Shown: positions 1 through 10,874 of the stretch, piece after piece
Position numbering within the stretch: position 1 is the first letter of the stretch
How the letters are laid out: the number at the start of each line of letters is the position of its first letter
NCBI GenBank assembly: GCA_023362775.1
Contig: JALMGJ010000014.1
Coordinates: 124,001 to 188,000 of the forward strand
Length of the DNA stretch: 64,000 nt
From: Charina bottae
Lineage: Eukaryota > Chordata > Lepidosauria > Squamata > Charinaidae
Reading direction: 5' to 3'
Position numbers and translations under genes: made by a program
Notes under the pieces: generated by a model
Database searches by the model: none
Seen by the model: only the letters and a program-made list of their open reading frames with translations
What the model was told of the DNA's origin: nothing

Positions 1-536
1 ATGAAGACACACATCGTGGTGATAACCTCCTGTGGGCCTGCTTAACACAGGGCATGCTTACTTGCTAGGTAGGTTGCATGGGAACGGCCATTCCGCCTCT
101 TAAAAGAGAGGTGCCTTTGAACTTTAACGAGGCAATTAGACACCAGAATACATTCTTGGGACATATGTCTATGAAGGTTCTCAGTCATCCAGGTGGAACT
201 GTCTGTAGCTTGAATCATGTCAACTGGATTTCTATTTTCTCAGTGGAAACGTTTCGCTCCTTATCCAAGGAGCTTCAAGGGACATAATTCTTGGGACATA
301 ATTCATAAAGGGAAAAAGCAATTAAAATAATAGTAATGTCTCTATTGTGAACATCTGGGCTTTTAAAGTTTGGTTTAGAGACAAATTCAGAGCTAGTTAC
401 ATAGTGCAGCACATATACGTATGTGGTGAAGATTTTCCCCCTCACATGCTGATTGCTTCTTGAAGCTCAGCCTTTCCTCCCCTGCTTCCATGGGACAAAC
501 TAAGTTGGTTTTAGGAGGCATAATTATGCAGGTGGT
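1..536. other. Unique non-coding sequence; source of a copied 29-mer
   Basis: No gene or known repeat is seen. Positions 203-231 are repeated exactly at 13008-13036, where the copy sits between 14-bp direct repeats; this block looks like the template because it lacks such flanks. The short open frames here show no recognisable protein. Confidence 0.6.
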
Positions 537-657
537 CCATAAACCGCCCAGAGTCCCCTTCGGGGGAGATGGAGTGGTGATGGAAATTGAAAGAATGAAT
601 GAATGAATGAATGAATGAATGAATGAATGAATGAATGAATAAATAAATAAATAAATA
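537..657 (+). mobile_element. CR1/L2-type LINE 3' end with AATG/AATA tail
   Basis: The motif AAACCGCCCAGAGTCCCC followed by GGGGGAGATGG is the common 3' terminus of squamate CR1/L2-class LINEs. It runs within about 40 bases into an (AATG)n array (about 593-640) and then (AAAT)n. No reverse-transcriptase sequence remains, so this is a 5'-truncated copy. The exact family is an inference. Confidence 0.6.
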
Positions 658-1260
658 GTCATGGCTCCAATGAAAAAGGTCTCAGGGCTGAGGGCAGCAG
701 CTCCTCCGACCCTTTTAGGCTTCCAGAAGACCATCAAGAGCTGGCTTTCCCCCAGGCTCTTGGATAGGATGAGATGGAAGCTTCCGGATGGTTTTCCTGG
801 AGGCATTGAAGGACGACGGCTGAGGCGCTGGGTTCCTGTTTTTATGATTTCAATGGTCTTCTTTTTGGTTTTATTGCTGTTGTGGGACGCCCAGAGTTGT
901 GTTCTAAAATGGGCAGCCAGACAAATCTTTTAAATAAATAGAAAATTCCAAGTCAAAGAGATGGGGGAGCCTTGTTTCTTCCCCAGCAACTGAGGAACAG
1001 ACCAAGATGAATGCTGAAACAGTGGTTGGGCTCACACAAAGCCATGGTTTGCTCCACTGTGGTTGGCTAGATTAGCTGCAGTTAGCTGGGCTCACACGAT
1101 CTGCTAAGCCATAAACTAGGTTTTACAAATCCCCATGGATGGATTCTCATAACCCAAGAAGCCAAGACCAAGCAGAGCACAGGGTGGCTTATAACAGTAT
1201 GTGAACCTAGTTACAGTATTTTTACTTAGGGGAATTAAAACCATGGAGTCGGTGGTATTA
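658..1260. other. Non-coding; degenerate CTCACAC-motif repeat at about 1023-1125
   Basis: Mostly unique. Positions 1023-1125 contain GGGCTCACAC twice, with 'gctaagccat' nearby. The same theme recurs near 7800-7990, 18700-18865, 31085-31306 and 38665-38760, which suggests an old dispersed element. No coding signal. Confidence 0.4.
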
Positions 1261-1271
1261 TGCTGTTAGTT

Positions 1272-1713
1272 GTTGTTGTTGTTGTTGTTGTTCAGTCGTT
1301 TAGTCATGTTCAACTCTTCGTGACCCCATGGACCATAGCACGCCAGGCCTTCCTGTCCTCCACTGTCTCCCGGAGTTTGCTCAAATTCATGTTCGTTACA
1401 TCGGTGATGCTATCTAACCATCTCATCCTCTGCCGTCCCCTTCTCCTTTTGCCCTCAGTCTTTCCCAGCATCAGGGTCTTTTCCAGTGAGTCCTCTCTTC
1501 GCATTAGGTGGCCAAAGTATTTGAGCTTCAGCTTCACTATCTGATACTGTCCATTTGATACTGTCCATGGGGTTTTCTTGGCAAGGATACTGGAGTGGGT
1601 TGCCATTTCCTCCTCCAGTGGAACACGTTTTGTCAGAACTCTCCGTCATGACCTGACTTCATTGAGTTACACAAGCCCCTTAGCCACAACAAACCAGTGA
1701 TCCATGAAGGGGC
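1272..1713 (-). mobile_element. Internally deleted RTE-BovB LINE with 11-bp TSD
   Basis: On the minus strand this carries the C-terminal end of a BovB reverse-transcriptase ORF (recognisable by YFGHLMRR, SLEKTLMLGK and RRRGRQRMRWLD) joined directly to what I recognise as BovB 5' sequence at about 1555-1713. The whole central ORF, including endonuclease and RT catalytic domains, is absent. The duplication TGCTGTTAGTT at 1261-1271 and 1714-1724 shows it is one bounded insertion. A (GTT)n run marks the 3' tail. A 12-base string (gatactgtccat) is duplicated near the junction at about 1552-1575. It may have moved in this short form using RT supplied in trans, or been deleted after insertion. Confidence 0.8.
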
Positions 1714-1724
1714 TGCTGTTAGTT

Positions 1725-2250
1725 AGGGAAGACAAAACGGGAGATGGAGAGATGACCTGATTCATAGCACCTGCAAATCCAAGGAGGAGCTATTTAGGTT
1801 GGACCTGCAAGAGACTTAAATGGATCTGGAGCAGCAGGTTGCCTAGGACAAAGAAATGGGAAGGGGCAAAGCAAAAGCTAGCAATAATCTAATAAAATTT
1901 AATTAAGTCTAATGAGTACTGCACAGTGTGAAGGAGTGAGCAAACCACCCCATCAAAGTTGTTTCACAATAAGGGCTCTCCCCACACTTCTACAAGCCGA
2001 AGGAAGTCCATTTTGTTACCCCAGGCTCTTCTGAGATGTCCAGTAGCTGGGAAGACCTTTTCTGCAGATGGTCTCCTGGCTCCTAGAGGTGCTGGAAGAG
2101 GAAGTCCAAGTGAGGTAACCCCAATGAAACAAATTGCTTTCCACAAGCCCATTCCTCAAGTATTTGATCATTAAAAATAATAACTTGTGGAGAGACTCTG
2201 GAGGCCAAACCAAATACTTTGGAGCTTGCACATGGTCCTTAGTTTCCAGG
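1725..2250. other. Unique non-coding sequence
   Basis: I see no gene, tandem repeat or recognisable transposon. The overlapping short frames on both strands are unrelated to known families. Confidence 0.5.
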
Positions 2251-2256
2251 ACAATG

Positions 2257-2320
2257 TAAAGTTGACCTTGGCAACTTTAAGCTGTGTGGACGTCAACTCC
2301 CAGAATTCCCCAGCCAGCAT
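2257..2320. mobile_element. Solo arm of fold-back hAT MITE
   Basis: The string around ACCTTGGCAACTTTAAG, then CAACTCCCAGAATTCC and CCCAGCCAGC, matches one arm of the palindromic elements at 48429, 49946 and 50973. The second arm is missing, so this is a truncated copy. Confidence 0.55.
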
Positions 2321-3160
2321 GGGGAAACCAGACTACACAAGAACAGTGGCCTGACACAAACCCTCATATTTCTGGGCCCAGCATACAATCATTAACCTGG
2401 TCTATGGCGAAATCCTGGCTTGCTCCTCTTGCCTCCTTTGCTGCTCTTCCTTCAGGCTGTGAGGCCATCGTTGCTGCAGGGAAAAGAGGGTGCAATAGGT
2501 TTGTCAGTTCTGCTAATCTGTACCGTGGTCGGATTGTCCATGCTTGGCAACGTCGGCCAAGAACAGACCACTCCTTGTCTTTCTCACTCTGTGTAGCTTT
2601 AACTGACAACTTCAGTTGAAACGCCTTATCTGTTGGGAGCATGTCCTTCAGTCTGTGTCCAAAGGTATAATTAATCCTGGCTTGAGGTGGAAGCGCTATG
2701 GCATTCAAAGGAAGATGAGCAAGAACCTGTGAAGATGGCGGGAAGAGGCAACCTCTGAAGAACCACACTGAACATGCCTTTCCTCAAATTTAAAGCCTCC
2801 AGATGCCTGGGAGTGAAGCTCCCTTTTCCAATTGCCAGCCTAACTAACGTTTTGCCTTTCAGGGACAACAAACCCCATGCCTCTGTGAACATTTGGAGGA
2901 AGGCTTCTCTTGCTGAGGTGGCACCCAGGGGAAATGAGGAACGAAGCCCAAGGAGGCTTTGCAGCCAGTCTGCAGAATGATAACGAGGGGGCACCAGCAC
3001 TCATCTTGCCCGGAGGGACACGCCCCAGCTTGAACCTTCTGCTCTTCACACCAAGAGTTCCTGTCCTCTCCAAAGGGTAGATTTCACCAGCCATGTAGGT
3101 TTCAAGGGGCAGGAATGGGATTAAGCTTGGCTCTATTGTAAGTTCCCTTTTTATATATAT
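2321..3160. other. Unique non-coding sequence
   Basis: No recognisable exon or repeat. Frames of about 110-134 codons on the minus strand have no family signature and are probably chance. Confidence 0.45.
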
Positions 3161-3330
3161 ACATTGTATTGAAAGTTTTACAGAGAAGATAGAAATGAAC
3201 AAAAACTAATATAGAGTAAAGAAAGAGAAAAAAAGACAAAGGCAAAGGTGTGGGGGGGAAAGATAAAAAGGAATAGAAAGAAGAAGCTTCTGATTTTCTT
3301 TGCAGCAAATACAAGTCTGATTACAAAGTT
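3160..3330 (-). mobile_element. Possible antisense L1-type 3' UTR fragment
   Basis: Purine-rich A/G sequence after 'attgaaagttttacag' resembles the antisense 3' ends of reptile L1 LINEs, whose A-rich tail reads as T-rich on this strand. There is no ORF2 sequence. This is resemblance only. Confidence 0.3.
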
Positions 3331-4123
3331 ATCAGCTAGTTTGTAAGTTCTCCAAGGAATCGTTCTTGGGCTTTATCTAACCCGCAGAGGAGGCCGGGAG
3401 CGTTGAAGTAACAAGCAAGCTCTGGCAGAGATTTCCAGAATGGAAACACACCCATCCCTATCCGTCAGCAGAGCATGGCTTGAATGCGGACTCATCCAGG
3501 TCTGGAGCAGTTTCCCCAAAGACCCTCCATGGCTCCACAGGCAACAGAAGCGCATGATAACGATCTTTGCAGTAAAACAGTGCTCTTTCCCTCTTGAACG
3601 CGACAGGAAGCAGCTGCAGGCAGATATTTACCACCATTCCAACAGGAGAGCAGAAGGCGGAGGTGACTGACAGGCGCTTGTCATCAGGAGCACCAGGCAA
3701 GAGGGCGATCTGGTGAAGGAAGGAGAGATCGCTTACGGCGGGTTGGAAACCTGGCTGTTGTGAAACGGTTTTGCTCAAGAGAGAAGGCACTGAGATGTGC
3801 AATTTATGCCACAATGAGAGAAAGGCCGTGAGGGAGCGTGTGGAGGATAACTGGAATTAGGAGCAGGACCACAGCAGGCCTGTTATTCTGGGTGACGTTG
3901 CCTGGGCTAAGGACCACAGCTGGTCTGGGACTCATATTTTGATTTCTCCGTCCCCGTATTCTCAACTTTTTCTAAACTCTGATGGATTGGTGATCTTTTC
4001 AGCATGCAGGTTCTTGTTAATCTCACTGCTGCCAAACTATGAAATAAATATGGGTCAGGGTTCTCAGATGCTGTTTGGAGGTATTGTGGCTGTGTTGCCG
4101 ACTCCTGTTCAAACCCACTAGAT
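3331..4123. other. Unique non-coding sequence
   Basis: No gene or repeat recognised. A few CpGs occur around 3590-3760 but not at island density. Confidence 0.45.
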
Positions 4124-4125
4124 TA

Positions 4126-4470
4126 CAGGTAATCCTTGCCTAACGACCACAACTGGGATCGGAATTTAGGTCGCTAAGTGATGTGGTCATTAAGCGAATC
4201 CAGACCCGGTTTTATGACCATTTTTGCAGTGCAGTCATTAAGCAAATCACATGGTCTTTAAGCAAACCATGTGGTCATTAAGCAAATCACACAGTTCCCT
4301 ATTGATTTTGTTTATCGGAAGCCGGCTGGGAAGGTTGAAAATGGTGACCACGTGACTGCGGGACGCCACAACTGTTATAACTGTGAGTAACAGTCGTAAG
4401 TTGGTTTTTTCAGTGCCGTTGTCACTCCAGTCGGTCACTAAACAAATGTTCGTTAAGCGAGGACTACCTG
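4126..4470. mobile_element. Tigger/pogo-like MITE, TA target site
   Basis: A 345-bp element with terminal inverted repeats CAGGTAATCCTTGCCTAACG and (reverse complement) CAGGTAGTCCTCGCTTAACG, flanked by TA on both sides (4124-4125 and 4471-4472). This is the arrangement expected of Tc1/mariner-class Tigger derivatives. Inside are repeats of 'catTAAGCaaatcac' and 'gtggtcattaag', but no transposase. A relative lies at 61419-61808. Open frames here are fortuitous. Confidence 0.8.
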
Positions 4471-4472
4471 TA

Positions 4473-5788
4473 CTTCCTAAAGTGCCATTGGTGTGTCTGG
4501 CAGGGAGTCCCAGACCTGATGGTAGTAGAAGAAACAGGAGAAGCGGAAAACTTGCTGAGAATGAGGAAAGGCAGGCTTTCTCCACTGTTTGCCTGCACTT
4601 GCTCCTCGTGACACCATCCTGTATTGATCTCTGCCGGGTGAGTTGGGGCCTCACTGAAATGTCCTTGAACAGGAATGAATGGGCAAGGCAGGAAAGGGAG
4701 CCAACTGCTCTGCGGTGGGAGGGCGGGAGGGCTGTTGTCCCTTGCGGTGAATGCCGAGACTGAGGACCAGAGTTGGTCTCAACTCTTCTGCCCTCGCGTT
4801 GTCTTTCGGCCATATTTGCCAGGAACTAGAATGTCTGCAGCTAGTTCAATACCCTCCTTTTCAACCCAAGATTTGGCCTCGTGAAGCCTTCAAAATTACT
4901 CTCTGGCTTTGGTAATATAAAGAATATCCTGTTTGTATCCTTGCTCCCTGTGCTCTGCCAGGGGAGGTGCCTGTGAGCTCTGCCAGCAGCAAGAAAGACA
5001 TTCAGCTGCAGACACTCGTCTTTTCAAAGCTGGATGTCGGAGCCACTATCTTCCACTCACTCCCTTGCCATTTTCTAGCAAGTTTCAGGATAGCTGTTTC
5101 CAGGAAGACCCCAGTTGCATGTCTGAAGGCTCCTTCCTATGTCAGTCCATGAGGTGGCCTCACTCTGACATCAAGCAAAGCTTTTTCTTCCTTATGCCCT
5201 TACTGCCTTGTGGTTCTTGAAGCCAGATATGGGATTTCTCCTGTTCTGAATATGTTCTTGTGTGCACAGAGAAGGACTGCTTAGACCTTGATCCACTTGT
5301 GATCCAGGCCCCTTTCAAAGAATTCATATTAAAGTTCCAAAAAGTAGAATCAGATTTTCATGTTCTGAAATAAAGAAGAAACCATTAGTAGCCCCAAAGC
5401 AAAGCCATCCCCGTTTGAAATGTGTCTTCCATAGATGTGACTTAATTATCACTGCATTTCATTAACTTGGAAAATTATCTTTCCCAACTTAGAGATGGGG
5501 ACACATGGAGGGATTTAAACACCAAAAGCCATTGGGTTGAATAGTTATTAATGAGAACACAGACAAGAGACAATGCAACACATTTAAATATATATGGAAT
5601 CGCTGCCAAGAATTTCTTCCAAACTCAAACGAACCCTTTTTAAAAATTCTTTTGTACCTGAAGATACTGTTTGAGAGATAAATCTTTAAAGGGGGGGGGG
5701 GAGATCTAACCAGGAAAAAAAGCCCTAATGAAAACCTGCCAGCCAAAGTAGGGGTCGATTGGAAACGGAGTTGGAGAAGACAATGAGT
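4473..5788. other. Unique non-coding sequence with G-run
   Basis: No exon or repeat is recognised except a poly-G run at about 5691-5701. Frames of 60-126 codons lack any signature. Confidence 0.45.
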
Positions 5789-6042
5789 GGTTAAGGCAAC
5801 GGGCTAGAAACCAGGAGACTGAGAGTTCTAGTCCCACCTTAGGCATGAAAGCCGGCTGGGTGACCTTGGGCCAGTTGCTCTCTCTCAGCCCTAGGAAGGA
5901 GCCAATGGCAAACCAGGAGACTGAGAGTTCTAGTCCCGCCTGAGGCATGAAAGCCGGCTGGGTGACCTTGGGCCAATCCCTGTCTCTCAGCCCTAGGAAG
6001 GAGCCAATGGCAAACCAGGAGACTGAGAGTTCTAGTCCTGCC
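5789..6042 (+). mobile_element. Sauria-type tRNA SINE with 102-bp internal tandem expansion
   Basis: Starts GTGGTTAAGGCAACGGGCTAG, tRNA-like, then the phrases GGGTGACCTTGGGCCA and CTCTCAGCCCTAGGAAGGA typical of Sauria SINEs. From 5808 a 102-bp unit starting AAACCAGGAGACTGAG repeats: unit 1 at 5808-5909, unit 2 at 5910-6011, and a partial third from 6012. The expansion joins two 'AAACCA' sites normally in different parts of the SINE, so slippage or unequal exchange at that microhomology is likely. The normal 3' half is absent. The 34-residue repeat in the minus-strand frame is a by-product of 102 being divisible by three. Confidence 0.75.
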
Positions 6043-7024
6043 AAGGTCTCAAAAGATATACAACTGAAGCTCCCTTAAAAGACCCCACAAAGACTTTGCT
6101 TACCTGTCTAAAGGTAGGAGTAGATATACCTACAGTAGTTTACTTTCACCTCCAGAGTAGGATCATAGCTTTCTCAGCTAAAATGGCATAAAACAGTGTG
6201 CCAGAGTAAAGCATCAGGCAAGGTGCCACGAAAAACAGAGGGTGGAGATTAAATGTGGATGTCTAAAAATCCGGCCAGATGTTTCCATCACATCGTCTGC
6301 AGGACAAGGTCAGTCCAAAGACGGACAATACAGACTGGATGCATAGTTGATGTTAGAGATGTTGACTGAAGGTCTCCACTAGCATTTGGAAATAAAGAAA
6401 ATGATTGTTTTCCCCAGCTTTGGAAACACAAAAGCCATTAGATCCCAGTCTGTCTACTGCTGTGGAGATGGGCCATTAACTAGCCATTAATCTCCTAGCA
6501 AAAAGCAGAAATAAAGATAAATTACAATCTATATATCAATGAAGCTGGAGAGGAATTGGGGTCAGTGCACTGGGTACAAAGTTCTTTACTCATATTTCCA
6601 GCCCATCTCTGCAAAAATCTGCATGAAAAAAAAAACACTCAAAAGAATATGCACGTCATATTTTAATACATATTTAATAATGTTTCTACTTTTAAAATGC
6701 ATATTTAAATGCACATTATGTTATGCTTGCACTGCAGAATCTGCTGGTTGGCCAGGTATGATCTGCATATTAATCCAAGAGATGCAGATCAGAATATTTT
6801 GTATTAAGTTGGGCAGGGACTGGATTGCTCGGGTGTCCTTTCTGGAGCCTGCAGAGAAGCAGAATCGGTGCTGACCGTCTGCGAGCACAAACAGAACACT
6901 TTTGACTCCCAACTTGAAAGAGGAACCTTTCTTCAAAAGGGGAGTTATGCACCCAAGAATCAAAGATACAATTTTTTTTCATATGTATCATGAATAAACA
7001 GACACTTTTGCAACTCAGTCCAGA
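6043..7024. other. Unique AT-rich non-coding sequence
   Basis: No gene signal or recognised repeat. Around 6640-6780 are AT-rich octamer-like motifs (e.g. 'atgcatatttaaatgc'). Confidence 0.45.
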
Positions 7025-7047
7025 CATCATCATCATCATCATCATCA

Positions 7048-7091
<44 letters not shown>
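7025..7091. repeat. (CAT)n-(TTA)n compound trinucleotide array
   Basis: About nine CAT units (7025-7050) pass directly into about fourteen TTA units. Poly-Asn and poly-Asp runs in overlapping frames are artefacts of it. Confidence 0.95.
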
Positions 7092-7795
7092 TTCGTGTCC
7101 AAACTTTACTCTGCCAAAATGTAGCCACCAGACATTTAGAGAATGGTAGAATTTGATCAACAAAGACTGTAAAAATCCTTGGAAATAGTTTGAGAAGCAG
7201 CCAAAACCAGAAACATTTCTATTGAAAAACGGGTCTGATGTTTTGGTAAAAGTACTAAAATTAACTCCCCCCCCCCCCACGTTCCAAATAGGCTTACTTA
7301 TTGGAGCTGACATCACCCTATTAGCATTTTTCGCATTCTCTGACTTATGGGACCCTGCTTTCTCATTATGAATTTCTTTACAATCTCTTTCTTTTCCTTT
7401 TAATAGGCTGGTGTTATTTTGAGGATGACTTTTTCACAAAGATTAGAAATGAGAATCTGGGCAGCGAAAAGGGTGGTTTCTGTGAGTGTCAAGCTCGCTG
7501 AGTAATAACAGTATCGCTCCACAAAGAGAAAAAAACAGACCTTGGGCCCTCACCTTTAACAAGGTATTTTGCTAACAACGCCCCAAAGGTTTGCAAATTA
7601 AAAATCCTACATTGATTGTAGATTGGGGATATGAGTTTTGTTATGGAAGAATATGTTCTTCCTTTCATGCCTAATTATCTCTGATAAATTTATGCCCTTG
7701 TGAACAGGATGCGTAAATTGTTACGGAGTTTCGGCAGATGTGTGGCCGAGATCCCGAGAATGATTCGGGAAGGGGAAAGAGTTTCAGGAACAGGG
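7092..7795. other. Unique sequence; possible conserved non-coding element at 7330-7720
   Basis: No exon. A run of non-repetitive, moderately AT-rich sequence from about 7330 has the look of conserved non-coding DNA, but this cannot be tested without alignment. A C-run lies at about 7267-7278. Confidence 0.3.
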
Positions 7796-7799
7796 TCAG

Positions 7800-7990
7800 A
7801 GGAATATCTGCTATCCAATACTTGGCTCACACAACACAATAAACCATGGTTTCCTTAACTATGGTTTACTCAATAAACCACAGTGGTTTATTCACCATAG
7901 CATGTTAGGCCATTAATCATGGTTTACAGGACATAGGGGTTGGGTTTGCACATCATAAAAAGCTAAACCCCAGCAAACTATCCAGCCCGA
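7800..7990. repeat. Old dispersed element with CTCACACAAC / AAACCATGGTTT motifs
   Basis: Contains 'ggctcacacaacac' followed by repeated AAACCATGGTTT, ACTATGGTTTACT and AAACCACAGTGGTTT palindromes, then 'ggttgggtttgcacatca'. Similar motifs recur at least four times elsewhere in the window. It probably derives from a MITE whose termini read GGTTCACACAACATGC; the family is not identified. Confidence 0.4.
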
Positions 7991-8139
7991 GTGCATAAAA
8001 TGATCAATTATAGTCAACATCAGACCACTAAACGTAACACTTGAAAGCAGTAACAAAAATAGAGATACACAAGTGATATTAACTCTATTTTTAGTTTATA
8101 GTTCCTCATGGGGGTGGTTAATCCCGTAATTTTATAATG

Positions 8140-8318
8140 CCCTTCTTTTATTAATACTATCTCCCACTTGGATTTTATATCTATTATATTAATTGTATAA
8201 ATTGTTGGTTTATATTTTTATTTTATATTTTTATCTAATCTATTTATTGTAAACCGCCCAGAGTTCCCCGTTGGGGGAGATGGGTGGTTATATAAATTAA
8301 ATAAAAAAATAAAAAAAA
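8140..8318 (+). mobile_element. CR1/L2-type LINE 3' end
   Basis: AT-rich 3' UTR followed by TTGTAAACCGCCCAGAGTTC and GGGGGAGATGGGTGG, then 'tataaattaaataaaa'. Same terminus as at 537-657, with an A-rich rather than tetranucleotide tail. Truncated at its 5' side. Confidence 0.6.
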
Positions 8319-8499
8319 TTAATTGCTTTTCTCATGTGCTGTTTGTTAGCCTTGACCACCCTGATGTTCTGCAGCTGGGCTGGACTACAGCCCCCATCAT
8401 TCTCAGTAAAACCTAGTTGTTTCTATCATAGAATAATAACTTGTATGCTGCCCAACTCTCAACAACTCTGGGTGATTATTATGAATGGAGGCAAGTAAT

Positions 8500-8812
8500 A
8501 ATATTTTGAGCGGATGCATCATCATAATGCAACTGAATGTTGGGGCAGAAAAGTTTGCGAGTTCCCCAGTGATTCTCTTGGGCCTCCTGTACAGGGCGAA
8601 AGGGAGAAAAGAGCTAAAAGGAAGGCACGTCAGGCAGACCCTCATCATGACCGTCTCCCACCCGGAAACCTATGCCCTCATTGTGGGAGGTTGTGCGGAT
8701 CCAGAATTGGCCTTTATAGCCACTTACGGATCCACCGTTAAAATTTTACCTTTGGAAGACAATCTTACTCGGCTACGAGCGATTGCCAATGAATGAATGA
8801 ATGAACTTACAG
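8500..8812 (+). mobile_element. LINE 3' fragment with C2H2-like motif and ATGA tail
   Basis: A plus-strand frame at 8514-8741 ends in a basic stretch and a zinc-finger-like C-x2-C-x12-H-x3-H motif (CPHCGR..IGLYSHLRIHR) just before the stop. I recall this pattern from the C-termini of non-LTR retrotransposon polyproteins, not from a host zinc-finger gene: only one finger is present, and after the stop the sequence runs about 50 bases to an (ATGA)n tail, as a LINE 3' end would. No RT motifs remain upstream. A fragment of a host gene's final exon is a less likely alternative. Confidence 0.55.
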
Positions 8813-10077
8813 AGTTTCTTGGGTTCCCAACGCCAGCTTCTGAAATTTGCAAAACCCTTTCCTGGAGCCGAAGCGTGGATCAGCCAATTAGCAATTTTGA
8901 CGCATACTTGCAGAAATCTAAACTTTTGCCAATTATAAGCCAAAAAGTTACAAGACAGCAGATATTATTTTTTCTAGGTATACACTGGCTGTGGAAGAAT
9001 GCCAGCCTGGGAGGAAAAAAGTCAGTGCAGGCAGTGAGCAAATATGGGAATATGCATTTGGAGGGGGAAGCAGACCATCTGGGGATACATAAGGCAATGC
9101 CAGACCCTTGGATTTTTTTTAAGGGAAAAAATCATTATTTAATGCTTAGAGGGGGTAGCCTAGCTCATATATTGCCTTTCAGCAAGGGGAAAGTAATTCA
9201 CTGGTGCACATGAGAATATTTATCAAGATGCCGCAGAAACTGCTTTGCAGTTCTGTTTCTCGTTTACTCAGCAGATACAGTAAGAGGAGCATTAAGATCC
9301 AAAGACACTTCATGAAAAAGCAGCACTGGATTAAAAAGTGGCACTAATTTTACAAATCTGCCAGTTGTCAAGGGACCTTGCCTTCAACATGCAGTGACAG
9401 CAGCTTTGCTATCAGGAAATGTTCCCCTGCTTATCTCAATAAAAGAAGGCGAACGGGGTGGGCCGCTTGGTGTGTCCCAGAGTTAATTTAATCTCTGCTT
9501 GCATTTCCAGAATTCGCTTGGAGTCCTGGCTTCTAAGTGACCCCCCCCCCCAATGCTGGGCCTACCCTTGCAAGTCGAAAGCGTCTGAAGAAAGACACAC
9601 GCAGCGGGTGGCCGCTGTGCTACTACTGCCCTTGATGTGGAGGAAAGCATGGCCAGACGCTTGGGTGATCTGCAGGCGGCTTCCTCTGCCCCACACGTGG
9701 GCAATCAGTAGCCCAGATCTGCTTCCCCTCACTTCCCTGCTGATCACCCTCCAGGCAGCCGTTGGGAAACCAGTCCCTGCCACTGCGGGCTGGAAACCCA
9801 GTTGCTGGGCGGGGGGCGGCGAAGCAGCCCGCTTTCCTCCTCGCTCCCGGGGACTCTGATTATGCCAGGTCTGACTGGTGTGCCTACACTGTGACAGGAG
9901 TTAAAACATTCACTTTCAGGAGAAGGATTCCAGAAGTTTCTAAGTGGAGCTCCACCCCCGGTGGCTTCTTGGACACATTGAGGTCATTTTCTTGCGAGCA
10001 ACCCAGGAATGCTTGGCCGCAGTCTTCTTCAAGGGTGTTTCAACTTCCCAGCCAAAGCCCTGAGATTTCCCGCGGCC
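8813..10077. other. Unique non-coding sequence; modestly CpG-rich at 9570-9860
   Basis: No exon could be supported. The stretch 9570-9860 is GC-rich with several CpGs but lacks the density of the 28.5-kb island. A poly-C run lies near 9541-9550. Confidence 0.4.
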
Positions 10078-10152
10078 TCCCATTGCAGCCCTAACCAGGC
10101 CTGACCCTGCTTAGCTTCCAAGCACAGACGGTTTACAGTAAGAGGTCTGGGC
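10078..10152 (-). mobile_element. 5S-rRNA-related SINE fragment
   Basis: The minus strand shows a decayed GCTAAGCAGGGTCAGGCCTGG segment, the internal-control-region sequence of 5S rRNA. 5S-derived SINEs are known in squamates. Only about 70 bases are recognisable, so it is a relic and not a 5S gene. Confidence 0.5.
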
Positions 10153-10458
10153 ACTGTGGTCATGCGGTGGTGTGTGTTATCTGAACCTGAAGCCATGAAA
10201 GAAAGGAACAAAGAGGCATGTTTTTCAACTCCTGCCCCAAAGTACCATCTCTGCCCTTTGCCCTCTTGGCTTTCCATTAGCCAGGTTCTGTTTTCTTCAA
10301 CAGCTGATGGAAAATATGGATTTTGAAAGTCTTCTGCAGGCCACCATCCTGTCATCCATGTAGAAAGGAGACAGACATCTACCAATGGCAGATAGAGGAA
10401 AACAAACAAAGCCATTTCATAGAGAGGCTCTAACCTAGAGAAGTTTTCCTTCAATTCT

Positions 10459-10568
<110 letters not shown>

Positions 10569-10595
10569 CCCACAGACAAGTTTTAGTCAGTAGAG

Positions 10596-10866
10596 CAGGG
10601 CTTTCCAAAGTTTTCCCGCAGCGACACACCAACCGCCGTTGGTGTGTCGCCGCGGGAAAACCCGGAAGTGCCGCTGTTGCGGCAGCGCGCAAAAACCTGG
10701 AAGCGCTACTGCCGCTTTCAGGTTTTTGCACACCGCCGTTGGTGTGTCGCCGCGGGAAAACCCGGAAGCGCTGATGATGATCAGCGCCTCCAGGTTGTGT
10801 GGCGACACACCAGACTGTGTGTGGCGACACACTTTTGTGTCACGACACACAGTTTGGAAAGCTCTG
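10596..10866. mobile_element. hAT-type MITE, CpG-rich, 8-bp TSD
   Basis: A 271-bp element with termini CAGGGCTTTCCAAAGTTTT and (reverse complement) CAGAGCTTTCCAAACTGTG, flanked by perfect 8-bp duplications CAGTAGAG at 10588-10595 and 10867-10874. Eight-base duplications and CAGNG termini are hAT hallmarks. The interior is GC-rich and contains two copies of a ~40-bp CpG-rich segment beginning CACCGCCGTTGGTGTGTCGC, plus several GCGACACAC motifs. There is no transposase. The copy at 13945 has the same ends but a different middle. The intact CpGs suggest a young copy. Confidence 0.85.
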
Positions 10867-10874
10867 CAGTAGAG

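Noticed and set aside
4247..4813. 188-codon minus-strand frame
   Set aside because: About a third overlaps a Tigger-like MITE and the rest has no signature; a matching phrase in the frame at 61346-61723 comes from the second MITE.
5706..6044. Minus-strand frame with 34-residue repeats
   Set aside because: The repeats are the 102-bp internal expansion of a Sauria SINE read as codons.
8514..8741. Host C2H2 zinc-finger gene
   Set aside because: Only one finger, no linker array, and a LINE-type tail directly after the stop.
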